A DNA stretch of 36,786 nucleotides from SZAS-103 sp964640525 (GCA_964640525.1 CAZXGS010000031.1:1-36786); one strand, 5' to 3'; counted from the first letter of the stretch, positions 20,675 to 30,346 are shown. The notes: a model not told the origin generated them from the sequence alone. Made by a program: numbers and translations.

Positions 20675-20841
20675 GGCATGCTCGTTCTTGGTGGATGTGG
20701 CTCGGAGGATGCTCCCGGCCCGTCGCACGGGCTGGGACGGCAACGCGGGGATGGGATTCTGGCGGAAACAAGACGCTGAAGAGCAAGCATCGGTGCCAGC
20801 ACGGACGTGATGCGGATTTGGCGCGCAGCGGTCAGCGGCCC

Positions 20842-20881
20842 GAAAAAGCAAAAGGGCCAATGAGCGCAAACTCATTGACCC
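20842..20881 (-). terminator. Rho-independent terminator of tRNA-Arg
   Basis: Read on the minus strand, GGGTCAATGAG pairs with CTCATTGGCCC (11 bp including one G-U) around a 6-base TTTGCG loop, followed by TTTTGCTTTTT. The plus-strand arms are 20871-20881 and 20854-20864. It lies 13 bases after the CCA end of the tRNA. Confidence 0.9.
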
Positions 20882-20893
20882 TCGTGCTTGAAG

Positions 20894-20970
20894 TGGCGCG
20901 CCCGGAGAGATTCGAACTCCCGACCACCAAGTTCGTAGCCTGGTGCTCTATCCAGCTGAGCTACGGGCGC
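20894..20970 (-). tRNA. tRNA-Arg(ACG)
   Basis: The 77-base cloverleaf is complete. The acceptor GCGCCCG pairs with CGGGCGC, the discriminator is G, and CCA is encoded (20894-20896). The D-stem is GCUC/GAGC. The anticodon stem CCAGG/CUUGG carries loop CUACGAA with anticodon ACG, normally read as ICG for the CGU, CGC and CGA codons. The T-stem GGGAG/CUCUC carries loop UUCGAAU. It has its own promoter and terminator. Confidence 0.97.
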
Positions 20971-20982
20971 GCTGAACTTGTA

Positions 20983-21012
20983 ATTATGCGCAGGAGCGGC
21001 GGTGTTCGTCAA
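20983..21012 (-). promoter_or_regulatory. Promoter of tRNA-Arg
   Basis: On the minus strand TTGACG (21007-21012) and CATAAT (20983-20988) are separated by 18 bases. The expected start at about 20976 is 6 bases before the mature tRNA 5' end. The region between -10 and start is A+T-rich, with no strong GC discriminator. Confidence 0.7.
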
Positions 21013-21081
21013 TGCGGTTGGCACGCATGCGATGGCTTTCCATCGGCCGCAACGGCCAGGCAGGAAGGTTGGCGCGGTTCG

Positions 21082-22923
21082 TCAGGCGCCGGCAATCCGT
21101 GCGCGCAGGCGCCCCGCGCGTTGCAGCGGCCGAGCGATGCACGCATCCACGGCGGCCGGCTCGGCCCACAGTTCCACGCCCAGGCGGGCGCGTGAGAGTG
21201 CGGTGTACAGCAATTGCCGGGTCAGCAGCGGGTGGCCCGGTTGCGGCGGCAGCAGCACGGCGACGTGGGCGTATTCGGAACCCTGGCTCTTGTGGATGGT
21301 CAGCGCGAAGGCGCTTTCGTGGACGGGCAGGGCGTCGGTGTCGAACACCCGCGGCGTGCCTGCAGCGGCGTCGGCGCGAGGCGGGCCTCCGGGTTCGAAC
21401 ACCACCTGCAGGCGCGATTCGCCTTGGTCATCGGCGATGCACAGGCACAGGCCGACGTCGCCGTTGGCCAAGCCGCTGGCGCCGTCGTTGCGCAGTACGA
21501 CCACCGTGCGACCGGCAAACCAGCCCGGTGCATCCTCCGGGGCGCCGCCGAGCAGGCGCTCCAGTTTGGCGTTTGCGGCCCGGGCGCCGAACGGGCCCTC
21601 ACGCAGGGCGCACAGCAACTGGCAGGACTTGAGCCCGTCCAGCGCGCGCGTCACCGAGGGTGCGTCCGCGGCGGCGTGGACGTCCATCGCGCCGGCCGCA
21701 GACAGCGTCTTGCGCAGGCGCAGACTCCACGCGCGCAGGCGCTGCGACAGGTCGCGTTCATCGGCCAGCGCATGGCGGACTGCGCCGGCGCCGGCGGCGT
21801 TCCACGCGGTGCCGAAGGACTGAGTGTCGCCGCAGCGCACGGCGTCGTTGATGGCGGCCAACTCGCGCTGGGAACGGAAACTGTGGCGCAGGCGCACCAG
21901 CGCCGGGCCGTCGGTCAACGCGGCGACCACGTCGGCCAGCACGCTGCCGGTGTCCACCGAGGCGAGTTGGTCGGCATCGCCCACCAGCACCAGTGCGGTG
22001 TGTTCGTCGAGCGCATCGAGCAGGGCGTGCAGCAGGGCGAGGTCCAGCATCGAGGCCTCGTCCACCACCACGATATCGGCCGGCAGCGGCGCGCGCGCAT
22101 GGTGTCCGAAGCGACCGTCGCCGCTTGCGCCAAGCAGGCCGTGAACGGTGTCGCAGGGGGCCTCCAGCAGGGCGTCCATGCGCTGTGCCGCTGTCGCATC
22201 CAGACGCTCGCGCAATTTGCGGCCGCCCTCGCGCAAGGCCTCTGCCAGGCGGCGGGCGGCCTTGCCGGTGGGTGCGGCGAGGCGAATCGACGGCATGCTT
22301 CCATGCGCAGTCAGGTGCGCATGAGCCATCGCCAGCAACATGCGCAGCACGGTGGTGGTCTTGCCGGTGCCGGGGCCGCCGGTGAGGACGAACAGAGCGC
22401 GGCCGGCTGCCTGCCGCACGGCCTGACGCTGCGGTTGGTCGGCGCGGTCGGGCGTGGCGTCGAACCAGCTCGCTAGGTCGGCTTCGGGCAGGGCCGGAAG
22501 GGCGCTTGCCGGTGCATTCAGGCGCGCGTGCAGGGCGTGGCCGATGGCGACTTCGTGGAGCAGGTTGCGGCGCAGGTAGAAGGCTTCGCCATCGAGTGCA
22601 AATGGGGTGGCGGGAATCGCGGCATCGGGGTTCACCCGGCCCACCCAGCCGTTGGCGGGCGCGTCGGCGAGCGCTTGGATCGCGGTGGCCACGCGCTCGC
22701 GCTCCGGCCATGCGGGCATGCAGGCGGATGGCGCGGCGAGCATCAACGCCGCGTCGCCGCGTCCGTCGGCGAAGCTGGCCCAGGCCGCGGCCACGGCGAG
22801 GGCTTCCGGGCCGCCGTGGGCGAGCACCCAGCGCGCGACCGCACGGTCGATGGGGCGCCATGCCTCGGACGCCTCGCGCAGGTAACGCGTGCCTGCATCC
22901 AGTCCAGTCGGAACTGCACTCAT
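21082..22923 (-). CDS. recD: Exodeoxyribonuclease V subunit alpha (RecD)
   Basis: RecD is the fast 5'-to-3' SF1B helicase of RecBCD, which processes double-strand ends for recombination and degrades foreign linear DNA. The 613-residue protein has Walker A GGPGTGKT (182-189) with the following motif LAAPTGKAARRL, Walker B VVVDEASMLD, motif III LVLVGDADQLASVDTG, and the C-terminal UvrD_C_2 motif ALTIHKSQGSEY. Its ATG overlaps the recB stop as ATGA (22920-22923), showing translational coupling. The open frame upstream of this ATG lies inside recB and is not part of the protein. Confidence 0.97.
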   Translation of the reverse strand: MSAVPTGLDAGTRYLREASEAWRPIDRAVARWVLAHGGPEALAVAAAWASFADGRGDAALMLAAPSACMPAWPERERVATAIQALADAPANGWVGRVNPDAAIPATPFALDGEAFYLRRNLLHEVAIGHALHARLNAPASALPALPEADLASWFDATPDRADQPQRQAVRQAAGRALFVLTGGPGTGKTTTVLRMLLAMAHAHLTAHGSMPSIRLAAPTGKAARRLAEALREGGRKLRERLDATAAQRMDALLEAPCDTVHGLLGASGDGRFGHHARAPLPADIVVVDEASMLDLALLHALLDALDEHTALVLVGDADQLASVDTGSVLADVVAALTDGPALVRLRHSFRSQRELAAINDAVRCGDTQSFGTAWNAAGAGAVRHALADERDLSQRLRAWSLRLRKTLSAAGAMDVHAAADAPSVTRALDGLKSCQLLCALREGPFGARAANAKLERLLGGAPEDAPGWFAGRTVVVLRNDGASGLANGDVGLCLCIADDQGESRLQVVFEPGGPPRADAAAGTPRVFDTDALPVHESAFALTIHKSQGSEYAHVAVLLPPQPGHPLLTRQLLYTALSRARLGVELWAEPAAVDACIARPLQRAGRLRARIAGA

Positions 22924-25900
22924 GCCGCGCTCCTGCGCATCGACAGGCCGGTTTGCATGGCGTCCAGCAGGGCATCGTCGAAGCGGTGCCTCCACACCCC
23001 GCAGGGGCTGCCATCGGCAAGTTGCAGGCCGGTGGCGCGCACGAACAGGTACCAGCAATCGCCCAGGTGCCTGCCGCGGTCGTAGGCCGCGCCCAGGCGC
23101 TGGCGCAGGTAGCGCTCGGTCGCCAGCGCGTACAGCAGGGCCTGCAAGGAATAGCCGGCGTGATCCATTGCCGCGTCCAGCGCGGTGCGTGAGTAGGACT
23201 CCAGCCGCGGCGCATCGGCGGGCTCGAGGCGGTTGCCTTTCCAGTCCAGCACGTGGACGCGTCCGTCGTGCTGGAACAACAGGTCGATCTTGCCAGTCAT
23301 CACTCCGCACAGGTCCTGCGATCGCGCGGGGATCAGGTGCGGGTGGCCGGCCTGCGCGCACAGCGCGCCGAGGTGTTGCAGACTGACGCCGTCCAGGGCG
23401 TAGTCGAAGGCCATTTCGACGCGCAGATGCGCGGCTGGAATCTTCGCCAGGCGCAGGCCGTGGCCGTCGAGGTCGGCATCCAGCACCGCCTGCAGGCGCG
23501 TGGCCACGCGTTGCGCGAGGGTGGCCGGTGGAATGTCGCGGTGGCTGACATGGCAGGCGGCCAGTTGTTCGCGGACAAGGTCGAGTTGCCGGTCGAGCGG
23601 GATGCCGATGCGGCGGTGTTCGAGGATGGCGTGCAGGGCGTTGCCGAAGGGGACGCCGGCCACCGCATGCAGGCCATCGAGTTCGGGTGCTGGCGTGCGC
23701 GTTGCCGGGTCGTTGCGGGAGGACGCCGGGGCGTCGTCCTGTGCAAGCGGGTGGACGTCGTCGTCCTCGTCGCTCTCGGCCTGTGCTCGCGAACCCGGGT
23801 CGGCGTCCAGCCGGCGCGAGGGCCGTGCCAGGGTGCTGAAGCTGTGGCGCGTGGGCAGCGGCAGGACGCAGGGCGCCGGCATCGGCCGCGCTTGGTGGGT
23901 CGCGGAGGCATCGGCTGCAAGCGTGAGCCGGCCAGGGAACGCCGGCGGCGCGGTGACCACGTCGATGTGCGCGTCGCGCGCCTGCTGCCTGGCGATCGCA
24001 GCGTGGATGGCCGGCGCACACAGCGCCAGCGGTGCCTCCCTGGGGTTGCTGGCGCTGGGGTTGCTGGCGTTGGGTTTGCTGGCGCCGGGTTTGCTGGCGC
24101 CGGGTTTGCTGACGCCGGGGTTGCTGGCGCTGGGGTTGCTGGCGGCGGTGGCGGCAGGCTTGCCGCGGCTCGCTTGGACGGGCGCTTCAGGTGCGGCGGG
24201 GAGCCACAGGTGGCAGGCATGCTTGGCGCGGGTCAGGGCGACGTACAGCAGGCGGAAGCGCTCGTCCTGCTCCTCGCGCGACACCTGGATCGTGGCGTCC
24301 TCGTCCAGTGCCAGCCGGCGCGTGCCGTCCTCGCCGGTCAGCACGCGCAGCCCGCGTGCCGTTACTTCGCCGTGCTTCCACAGCGTCGGCAGGAACACCA
24401 TGCCGAATTCGAGACCCTTGCTGGCGTGCGCGGTCATCACCTGCACGCATGCGGCATCCGACTCCAGCCGCTGGCTGCATTCCTCGCTCGATTCCTCGTC
24501 GCCGTCATCGCCATCGCGTTGTTCGCGCAGCCAATCCAGCATGCCGAGCATGCCGATCTGGCCGTCATCGTGGTGCTGCAGCAACTCGCCGATGTGGCGC
24601 AGGTCGGTGAGCATGCGCTCGCCGTGCGCGTAGTGCAGTTGGGTGGCGCCGATGTGCTGGGCGAGGTCGGTGAGCAACGCCAGCACGCCGCTGTCGCGCC
24701 ACAGCGCGTGCCAGCGGTGGAAGCGTTCGACCTGCTCGCGCCAGCGCGGGTCGTCGACGCCCAGCGCGCGCAGGTCGTGGTAGGTCCATCCCAGCAGGCG
24801 CGTGGCCAGGCCCGCGCGCACGCGGCGCGGCCGGTCGCAATGGGCCACCGCGTCGAGCAGCAGCAACACCTCGGCGGCGAGCTCGGTCTTGAACACGTTG
24901 CCGCGGCCGCGGTTGACGCAGGGCACGCCGCGGCGATGCAACAAATCCACCAGCGTGTTCGCCTGGTGATGGGCATGCACAAGCACGCACAGGTCGCCTG
25001 CGGTCAGTGCGCGTTCGCCAAGGCGGTGGTTGGCCACCGGGTCCAGCAGATGCGCGATGACGTCCGCGCAAGCGTGCAGGGCATCGTGCAGATCATTTTC
25101 GGCGGTCAGCCGGTACAGGGTCAGCGCGGCGCCGTTCCACGCCGCATCGGTCCTGGAATCGTGGGCGGACTCGGCGGCTTCGAAGCTGACCTGGGTGGCG
25201 CTGCCGGGTGCGCCGAGGCGATGGCCCATCCAGGCGTAGAGCGTGTTGATCGCCTCCACGCAGGCGCTGGAGGAGCGGTAGTTGGTGCGCAGTGGCAGGC
25301 GATCGGCAGCCGGCATGCCCTTGCTGGCCTTCTCGAAGGTGTGGATGTCGCCACCGCGGAAGCGGTAGATCGCCTGCTTGGGGTCGCCTACCAGCACCAG
25401 CCGGCCACGCGGCGACCCGTCGCGGTGCTGGTAGATCGCCTCGACGATCGCGTACTGCACCGGGTCGGTGTCCTGGAACTCGTCGATCAGCGCCGCCGGC
25501 CATGCGGCGAACAGCGCATCGGCCAGCGGCCTGGCCTGCGCGTGTTCGACGCGCACGCCGTCGCGAACGCGGGTGAGCAGGGCGTCGAAGCCGAGTTGGC
25601 CGCTGGCATGCATGCGCTGGTCGAGTTGCTTGCGCAGCCAGCGCTGGGCCGCGGCCCAGGCGCCGGTCCGCAACGCCTGGACGCGGACCGCAACGCTGTC
25701 CAGCGTCGCGGCGATCTGCGCATCCTCCGCTGCGGTCTTGAGCACGCCGGTGCGCTTGCGTGCGTTGGCGATCAGCGTGCCCAGATCGCTCCTGGACACA
25801 CTGCCGCGCCAACCCTTCGACACCACTACTTCGGCCAGTTCCAGCAAGAGCCGCGGCAGGATCGCATTTTTGGCCCAAGTGCCGGCTCGCGTGGCCAGTT

Positions 25901-26621
25901 CGCGCAAGGATGCGGCCCATGCCTCGGGCCAGAGCTCGCCGGCAGGCGCGGTGTCGGTGACCTCCAGGCCCGGTTGCAGCAGGCCTGCGACCACCTTGCC
26001 GCGCTCGCTGCCGAGCTGGGCGCGGATCACCACCGCACGGTCCCGCACGGCAGTCGCCTCGGCGTCGAATGCCTCGCCGGCGGCGGCCGGGGTATGGATC
26101 AGGCGCCACAGGTCGTCGGCGACCTCCTCGTGCACGGCGCTGGCATCGCCAAGGCGGGGTGGCTGGAAGCCGCTGCCGGCGGCGAACGGGTGGTCGGTCA
26201 GGATGCGCAGGCACAGGCCGTGCAGGGTGAGGATCGGTGCGGCATCCAACTCGGCCAGTGCGAGCACGAGGCGCACTTGGTCGGTGGCGCGTTGCGCCGG
26301 GTTGGCATGCCAGCGCGTGTGCAGCAAGAGCGCATCGGTGTCGGTGGATGCCGGCTCCGCTGCGATGCCCTGCGCGCATCGCTCCAGCGCCTGGATGATG
26401 CGCGCGCGCAGGCGCGAGCGGAGTTCGGCGACGGCGGCCTTGGTGAAGGTCGCCACCACGATCTGCCGCGGCGAGAGCGATTGCTCCAGCAGCAAGCGCA
26501 GGTACAGCACGGCGATCGTCCAGGTCTTGCCGGTGCCGGCACTGGCGTCCACGAGACTGCGGCCGCATGGGCCCAGCGGCAGGTCGCGCCAGTCGCGGAC
26601 GCGGGTGCATGGCTCAGTCAT
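22920..26621 (-). CDS. recB: Exodeoxyribonuclease V subunit beta (RecB)
   Basis: RecB is the slow 3'-to-5' SF1A helicase and the only nuclease of RecBCD. The 1233-residue protein has Walker A DASAGTGKT (25-33), motif II IDEFQDTDPVQ near residue 380, motif IV-VI segments such as LRTNYRSS, TAHASKGLEF and YVALTRAKHACHLW, and the C-terminal nuclease domain. The nuclease residues Asp1113 (GKIDLL), Asp1126 and Lys1128 (VLDWKGNRL) have the same spacing as Asp1067, Asp1080 and Lys1082 of E. coli. Between motif VI and the nuclease, a tract of about 35 residues (824-858) of the type ASKPG repeats, encoded by a 15-bp minisatellite. The ATG at 26621 overlaps the recC end by 8 bases. Confidence 0.97.
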   Translation of the reverse strand: MTEPCTRVRDWRDLPLGPCGRSLVDASAGTGKTWTIAVLYLRLLLEQSLSPRQIVVATFTKAAVAELRSRLRARIIQALERCAQGIAAEPASTDTDALLLHTRWHANPAQRATDQVRLVLALAELDAAPILTLHGLCLRILTDHPFAAGSGFQPPRLGDASAVHEEVADDLWRLIHTPAAAGEAFDAEATAVRDRAVVIRAQLGSERGKVVAGLLQPGLEVTDTAPAGELWPEAWAASLRELATRAGTWAKNAILPRLLLELAEVVVSKGWRGSVSRSDLGTLIANARKRTGVLKTAAEDAQIAATLDSVAVRVQALRTGAWAAAQRWLRKQLDQRMHASGQLGFDALLTRVRDGVRVEHAQARPLADALFAAWPAALIDEFQDTDPVQYAIVEAIYQHRDGSPRGRLVLVGDPKQAIYRFRGGDIHTFEKASKGMPAADRLPLRTNYRSSSACVEAINTLYAWMGHRLGAPGSATQVSFEAAESAHDSRTDAAWNGAALTLYRLTAENDLHDALHACADVIAHLLDPVANHRLGERALTAGDLCVLVHAHHQANTLVDLLHRRGVPCVNRGRGNVFKTELAAEVLLLLDAVAHCDRPRRVRAGLATRLLGWTYHDLRALGVDDPRWREQVERFHRWHALWRDSGVLALLTDLAQHIGATQLHYAHGERMLTDLRHIGELLQHHDDGQIGMLGMLDWLREQRDGDDGDEESSEECSQRLESDAACVQVMTAHASKGLEFGMVFLPTLWKHGEVTARGLRVLTGEDGTRRLALDEDATIQVSREEQDERFRLLYVALTRAKHACHLWLPAAPEAPVQASRGKPAATAASNPSASNPGVSKPGASKPGASKPNASNPSASNPREAPLALCAPAIHAAIARQQARDAHIDVVTAPPAFPGRLTLAADASATHQARPMPAPCVLPLPTRHSFSTLARPSRRLDADPGSRAQAESDEDDDVHPLAQDDAPASSRNDPATRTPAPELDGLHAVAGVPFGNALHAILEHRRIGIPLDRQLDLVREQLAACHVSHRDIPPATLAQRVATRLQAVLDADLDGHGLRLAKIPAAHLRVEMAFDYALDGVSLQHLGALCAQAGHPHLIPARSQDLCGVMTGKIDLLFQHDGRVHVLDWKGNRLEPADAPRLESYSRTALDAAMDHAGYSLQALLYALATERYLRQRLGAAYDRGRHLGDCWYLFVRATGLQLADGSPCGVWRHRFDDALLDAMQTGLSMRRSAA
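24046..24150. repeat. 15-bp minisatellite inside recB
   Basis: Seven tandem units of 15 bases, plus-strand consensus TTGCTGGCGCCGGGT, begin at 24046, 24061, 24076, 24091, 24106, 24121 and 24136. The third and fourth are identical, and the seventh is the most diverged. Each unit encodes five residues of the form ASxPG/S on the recB strand, so gain or loss of copies keeps the frame. Confidence 0.92.
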
Positions 26622-29600
26622 GCGCGTGGGTGGACGTACGCCCGGGAATTGGCAGGTGCATGAGTGCATCGGCGGCCTGTGCGTAGGCAAGCAGTTCCTG
26701 CGTGTAGCGGGCAGCGTCCGCGTGTTGCCTGGCGTCGAAGCCGCGCCCGCGGCTCAACAGCGCCGTGGCGGCGTCGTAGTCGCGCTCGCCGGTGTGGAAG
26801 TCGCTGGACTCGAAGGCCTTGGTGGCTGCCGTTGCAGTTTCGGTGGCCGCGAGCACCGCGTGGCTGGTCCTGGGGAAATACGCCGGTGGCTGGCTTGTCG
26901 CCTGCTGGTGGAGCGCGATGATCCGCGCCAGTTTCCCGCGCAGTGCGGACAGCATCGCTGCGCGCGCGTCGGGATGGGCAAGCAAGTGCTCGTCCCAGGC
27001 GCGCAGTTCGGTCTGCAGCGGCAGGTCGGTGCCGCCGGCGGCGAGCACCGTCACCCGCACTGCGGGCAGCGGGTCCAGATCGGCGCATTGCAGCCGCAAT
27101 GCGGCCCACGGGACGAAGATGGCCATGCGCTCGCCCAGCGTGAGATCCGCGGCGTTCTTGAGCGCCTTGGCGATGTCTTCGTGGGCGCTCGGGAAGGCAT
27201 GCAGCAGGTTCCAGCCGGGCGGCCCGTCGAGCGCGAAGGCGTGCTCGATGGCGCCGTGCAGCCGGACCGGGGCGTTGCCTTGCGCGGATGGCAGTTGCAC
27301 GTCCAGCAGGATCGTGCGTGTCTGCGTGGCCGGGATGCGTTGGGCGTGGGCGAGCGCCAGCAAGGCCAGCACCGCGTTGGCTTCGGCGTGCCAGGCGCGT
27401 TGCCCGAGTTCGCCCGGCGCCAGCAGGCCGCCGTGTTCGACCCAGGCCGGGATCATGGCGGCATGCCAGCGCGGCGCACCCGCAGCGCTGAAGCCCAGCG
27501 GCAAGGCCTGCTCGAAGAACAGCCTGCGCGCGATCGTGTGCAGCCGCGGCAGGCTGGCCTCCAGCGGCTCGCTGTCCTGCAGCGACCGATCCTCCAGCGC
27601 CGACAGGTCGAGCTGCATGCGTTGCAACAGCAAATCCTGCGCCGGCTTTTTCCAAAACCGCAGCAGCGCTGCCAGCTCCAATGCGGCTGGCAACGGATCC
27701 GGCGGCAGCGATCTTCCGTGCAGGAACGGCGGGGATTCGGCGCTGCCGCGCTCGCGCGAGCCAACCCACGCCTGCGCAAAGGAGAACAATGCCGGGTCCT
27801 TGCCATCGAAATAACGTGCGTCGAAGGGCTGCAGCGGGTGTTCGACCAGCCAGGGCCGCGACGCGCGAGGGCTTCCATCGACCGCGCGCGTGTTTGCCAG
27901 GCTGTCCAGCAGTTCGGCCAGCGGTGCGGCCGGGTTGCGTGGCTTGCCGTCGCGCACGCCGCAGCCGACCCAGCTCAGGTGCAGGCGCTCGCGCGCGGCC
28001 ATCACGGTTTCCAGGAACATCCAGCGGTCGTCGCTGCGCACGTCGCGGTCGCCGACGCGATGCAGGTGCGCCATCAGGTCGATGCCGCCATCGCTGGACG
28101 TGCGCGGCAACTGGCCATCGTCGAGCCCGAGCACGCACACCATCGCGAAAGGCAGGCCGCGCCGGGCCACCATGTTGCAGAACGTCACCCCGCCGGGGCG
28201 GCGCGCGTGTGCCGGCACCTCGGCAAGTGCGTCGAGCAGCAGCTCCCGGACGACCTCGAATTCCAGTTCGGGATCGATGCCGCCGGCCAGCGGCTCGCTG
28301 CCGATGCGCGCGAGCATCGCCTGCAGCGAGGACCACGCGCTGCGTGCGTCGGCATCGCCGCGGTCGATCCGCAGCAGCACCTCCACCCGTCGCTGCAGGT
28401 CGTCGGCCCATTGGCTGGCCGGCTTGGTCAACGAGGACATCGCATGCCAGGCGCGCAATTCGCACAGCAGACGGTCGAGTGCGCCCAGCGCGGCGCTGTC
28501 CGGGCCCTGCACGCCGGCGACCGGCAGCAGCGTGCAGCCATCGGGCAGGGTGAGCACGTTCTCGCGCGCGGCATCGACGGATTCGCCGCAGACGTAGCCG
28601 GCGAGCATGCGGTCCACGCCCCAGGCCAGCGTGTGCAGCGGCGTGGCCGGCAGCCCGAAGTCGCGGCGATGTTCGGCGTCCAGGCCCCACGCCGCGCCGC
28701 TGGCGCGCAGCCAGCGCAGCAGTGCGTCGAGGGCGGATGCATCCGTGCCCAGCGCGCGGGCGACCTCCGGTACCGCCAGCAGGTCGGCGACATCGCTCGC
28801 GCTCACCCGCCCCTGGGCGACCTGCAGCACCTGCGCCAGGCAGGTGAACAGGCGGTGGCTGTGCTGGATCGGCGTGCCGACCAGCATCCACGGCAGGTGG
28901 CGCTGCGTGGGGTCACCGGATGCGCCGAACACCGCCGGCAGCAGCGGCGCGAAGCGGCCCATGTCGGGCGCCATCACCAGCATCTGCTGCGGCTGGATGC
29001 CGTCATCGAGGGCAGCCAGGAGGGCGTCGTGCAACACCTCCAGTTCACGCAGCGCGGTGTGGCAGGCGTGGATGCGCAGGCTGGCGTCATCGCGCGGGGC
29101 GCTGGCGGCGGTGGCAAGCAGGCCCGGCTGCAGTTGGCGGATGCTCTCCTGCATGCAGGCCAGGCGACTGACTGGCGTGGCCGGGCGCTCGTCCTGATGG
29201 TCACGGATGTCGGCCAGGACCTCCCAGCCGGCCAGATCGGCAAAAAAGTGTTGTCCCAGCCGCCCCCAGCGTGCCAGCAGGGGATGGGTCTGGGCTGCGT
29301 CGATCCAGTCGCCTCCGCCGGCGGCGTCGATGCGCGCACTCTCCTGCGTTCGCCACAGGCGCAGTGCCTGCAGGTCATCTTTCGCCTGCAGGCCGCCCCA
29401 GTATTCGCGGCACGGGTCGGGCAGGTAGGTGAACACCGGTGCATGCCGTGCCCAGGCTTCCAGCACCGCGGCTTCGAGCGGCGCCAGGTGGGTGAGCCCG
29501 AACACGTGCAAGGTCGGCAGGTCGAGCGCATCGACATCGCGCAGGTGCGTGCGAAGGCGCTCGAGCACGCTGGCGCGGTGCGCGCCAAGGCGCGCCACGA

Positions 29601-30183
29601 GGATTTGCCACAGCGGCGCGAGCAGTTCACCTTCCAGCCCGACCAGCGCCGGCGCGTCGATGTGCGCGGTGCCGAAGCGATGTTTGCCGGCTTCCCATGC
29701 GCGCAGCCAGTCAGGCCGGTAGGCGAGGTATTGGGTGAGTACGCGCGCCAGTCGGTCGGCGAGCTGGAAGCGGCGCAGGCCCGCGTCGGCGACGCGCGGG
29801 TCGAGGTAGGCGGTGATGCGGGTGTCGGTCAAGCCATTGGCTTGCGGGGCGAGCAACACCTCGTGGATGACCCAGCGCAAATGCGTCCGTCGCCAGGCCG
29901 GCAGCGCAATTGCCGCATCGCCGAGAAACTGCCGCGAGATCGATTCCAGCCACGCGCTGGGCAAGGTGATGTCGAGGTTGGCGACGATGCTGCCGGGGCC
30001 GGCGTGGCGCGCCAGCGCCTCGGCCAGCCACTGCTGCATGCCGGCGTGCGCGGTGATGACCGTCTGCGCTTCAAGGATTGCGGCCGGGCGACTTGCGGCC
30101 AGTTGCGCGGCCAGTTCTGGCAGCAACGCTTCAAGCCGACTGGCGCGCAGGATCACCCAGTTGACGGGCTTGCCGTCGGTCAT
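26614..30183 (-). CDS. recC: Exodeoxyribonuclease V subunit gamma (RecC)
   Basis: RecC holds RecB and RecD together and scans for Chi as the 3' strand passes through its inactive helicase-like domains. The 1189-residue length and the order recC-recB-recD support the call. RecC-typical segments are VITAHAGMQQWLAEALA near residues 45-60, the IVANLDITLPSAWL region, LHVFGLTHLAPLEAAVL and DLILGLDDGQLPR-like VCVLGLDDGQLPRTSSDGG. The ATG at 30183 is chosen; the frame extends 9 codons further to a GTG. The Shine-Dalgarno sequence is weak (CGGGA directly before ATG). It is separated from pilH, upstream on the same strand, by 163 bases that contain a small CCACCG/CGGTGG hairpin but no clear terminator. 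Confidence 0.96.
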   Translation of the reverse strand: MTDGKPVNWVILRASRLEALLPELAAQLAASRPAAILEAQTVITAHAGMQQWLAEALARHAGPGSIVANLDITLPSAWLESISRQFLGDAAIALPAWRRTHLRWVIHEVLLAPQANGLTDTRITAYLDPRVADAGLRRFQLADRLARVLTQYLAYRPDWLRAWEAGKHRFGTAHIDAPALVGLEGELLAPLWQILVARLGAHRASVLERLRTHLRDVDALDLPTLHVFGLTHLAPLEAAVLEAWARHAPVFTYLPDPCREYWGGLQAKDDLQALRLWRTQESARIDAAGGGDWIDAAQTHPLLARWGRLGQHFFADLAGWEVLADIRDHQDERPATPVSRLACMQESIRQLQPGLLATAASAPRDDASLRIHACHTALRELEVLHDALLAALDDGIQPQQMLVMAPDMGRFAPLLPAVFGASGDPTQRHLPWMLVGTPIQHSHRLFTCLAQVLQVAQGRVSASDVADLLAVPEVARALGTDASALDALLRWLRASGAAWGLDAEHRRDFGLPATPLHTLAWGVDRMLAGYVCGESVDAARENVLTLPDGCTLLPVAGVQGPDSAALGALDRLLCELRAWHAMSSLTKPASQWADDLQRRVEVLLRIDRGDADARSAWSSLQAMLARIGSEPLAGGIDPELEFEVVRELLLDALAEVPAHARRPGGVTFCNMVARRGLPFAMVCVLGLDDGQLPRTSSDGGIDLMAHLHRVGDRDVRSDDRWMFLETVMAARERLHLSWVGCGVRDGKPRNPAAPLAELLDSLANTRAVDGSPRASRPWLVEHPLQPFDARYFDGKDPALFSFAQAWVGSRERGSAESPPFLHGRSLPPDPLPAALELAALLRFWKKPAQDLLLQRMQLDLSALEDRSLQDSEPLEASLPRLHTIARRLFFEQALPLGFSAAGAPRWHAAMIPAWVEHGGLLAPGELGQRAWHAEANAVLALLALAHAQRIPATQTRTILLDVQLPSAQGNAPVRLHGAIEHAFALDGPPGWNLLHAFPSAHEDIAKALKNAADLTLGERMAIFVPWAALRLQCADLDPLPAVRVTVLAAGGTDLPLQTELRAWDEHLLAHPDARAAMLSALRGKLARIIALHQQATSQPPAYFPRTSHAVLAATETATAATKAFESSDFHTGERDYDAATALLSRGRGFDARQHADAARYTQELLAYAQAADALMHLPIPGRTSTHAHD

Positions 30184-30346
30184 TCCCGATGACCATGTGC
30201 GCGACCGCACGCCGACAGGACACGGAACGATGCAGACGCTGGCGGATGCAAGCGCGCTGGCGCGCGGTCAGGCGTGTTGCGCGGTTGCCACTGGCCGCGC
30301 GCGGTGATGGCCGCTGCCTCCACCGACGGCCGCCGTGGCGGTGGCT

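Noticed and set aside
20379..20786. Continuation of the VWA gene in another frame
   Set aside because: The neighbouring minus-strand frame shows no VWA features after the stub, so a simple frameshift does not restore the gene.
22924..24021. Upstream extension of the recD frame
   Set aside because: It lies inside the recB nuclease region in another frame; the ATGA overlap at 22920-22923 gives the real start.
24046..24150. Possible CRISPR array
   Set aside because: The units are contiguous 15-mers without spacers and are in frame inside recB, so this is a coding minisatellite.
23253..26663. Long plus-strand open frame opposite recB
   Set aside because: Same reason: a shadow of recB, rich in Val/Ala/Gly/Gln with no recognisable motifs.
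25468..30192. Very long plus-strand open frame opposite recC and recB
   Set aside because: It is antisense to strongly conserved RecC and RecB, and its composition is Arg/Ala/Gly/Gln-rich without domains. High G+C content keeps stop codons rare on the opposite strand.
30184..30346. Terminator between pilH and recC
   Set aside because: A CCACCG/CGGTGG hairpin exists but has a 13-base loop and no T-run.
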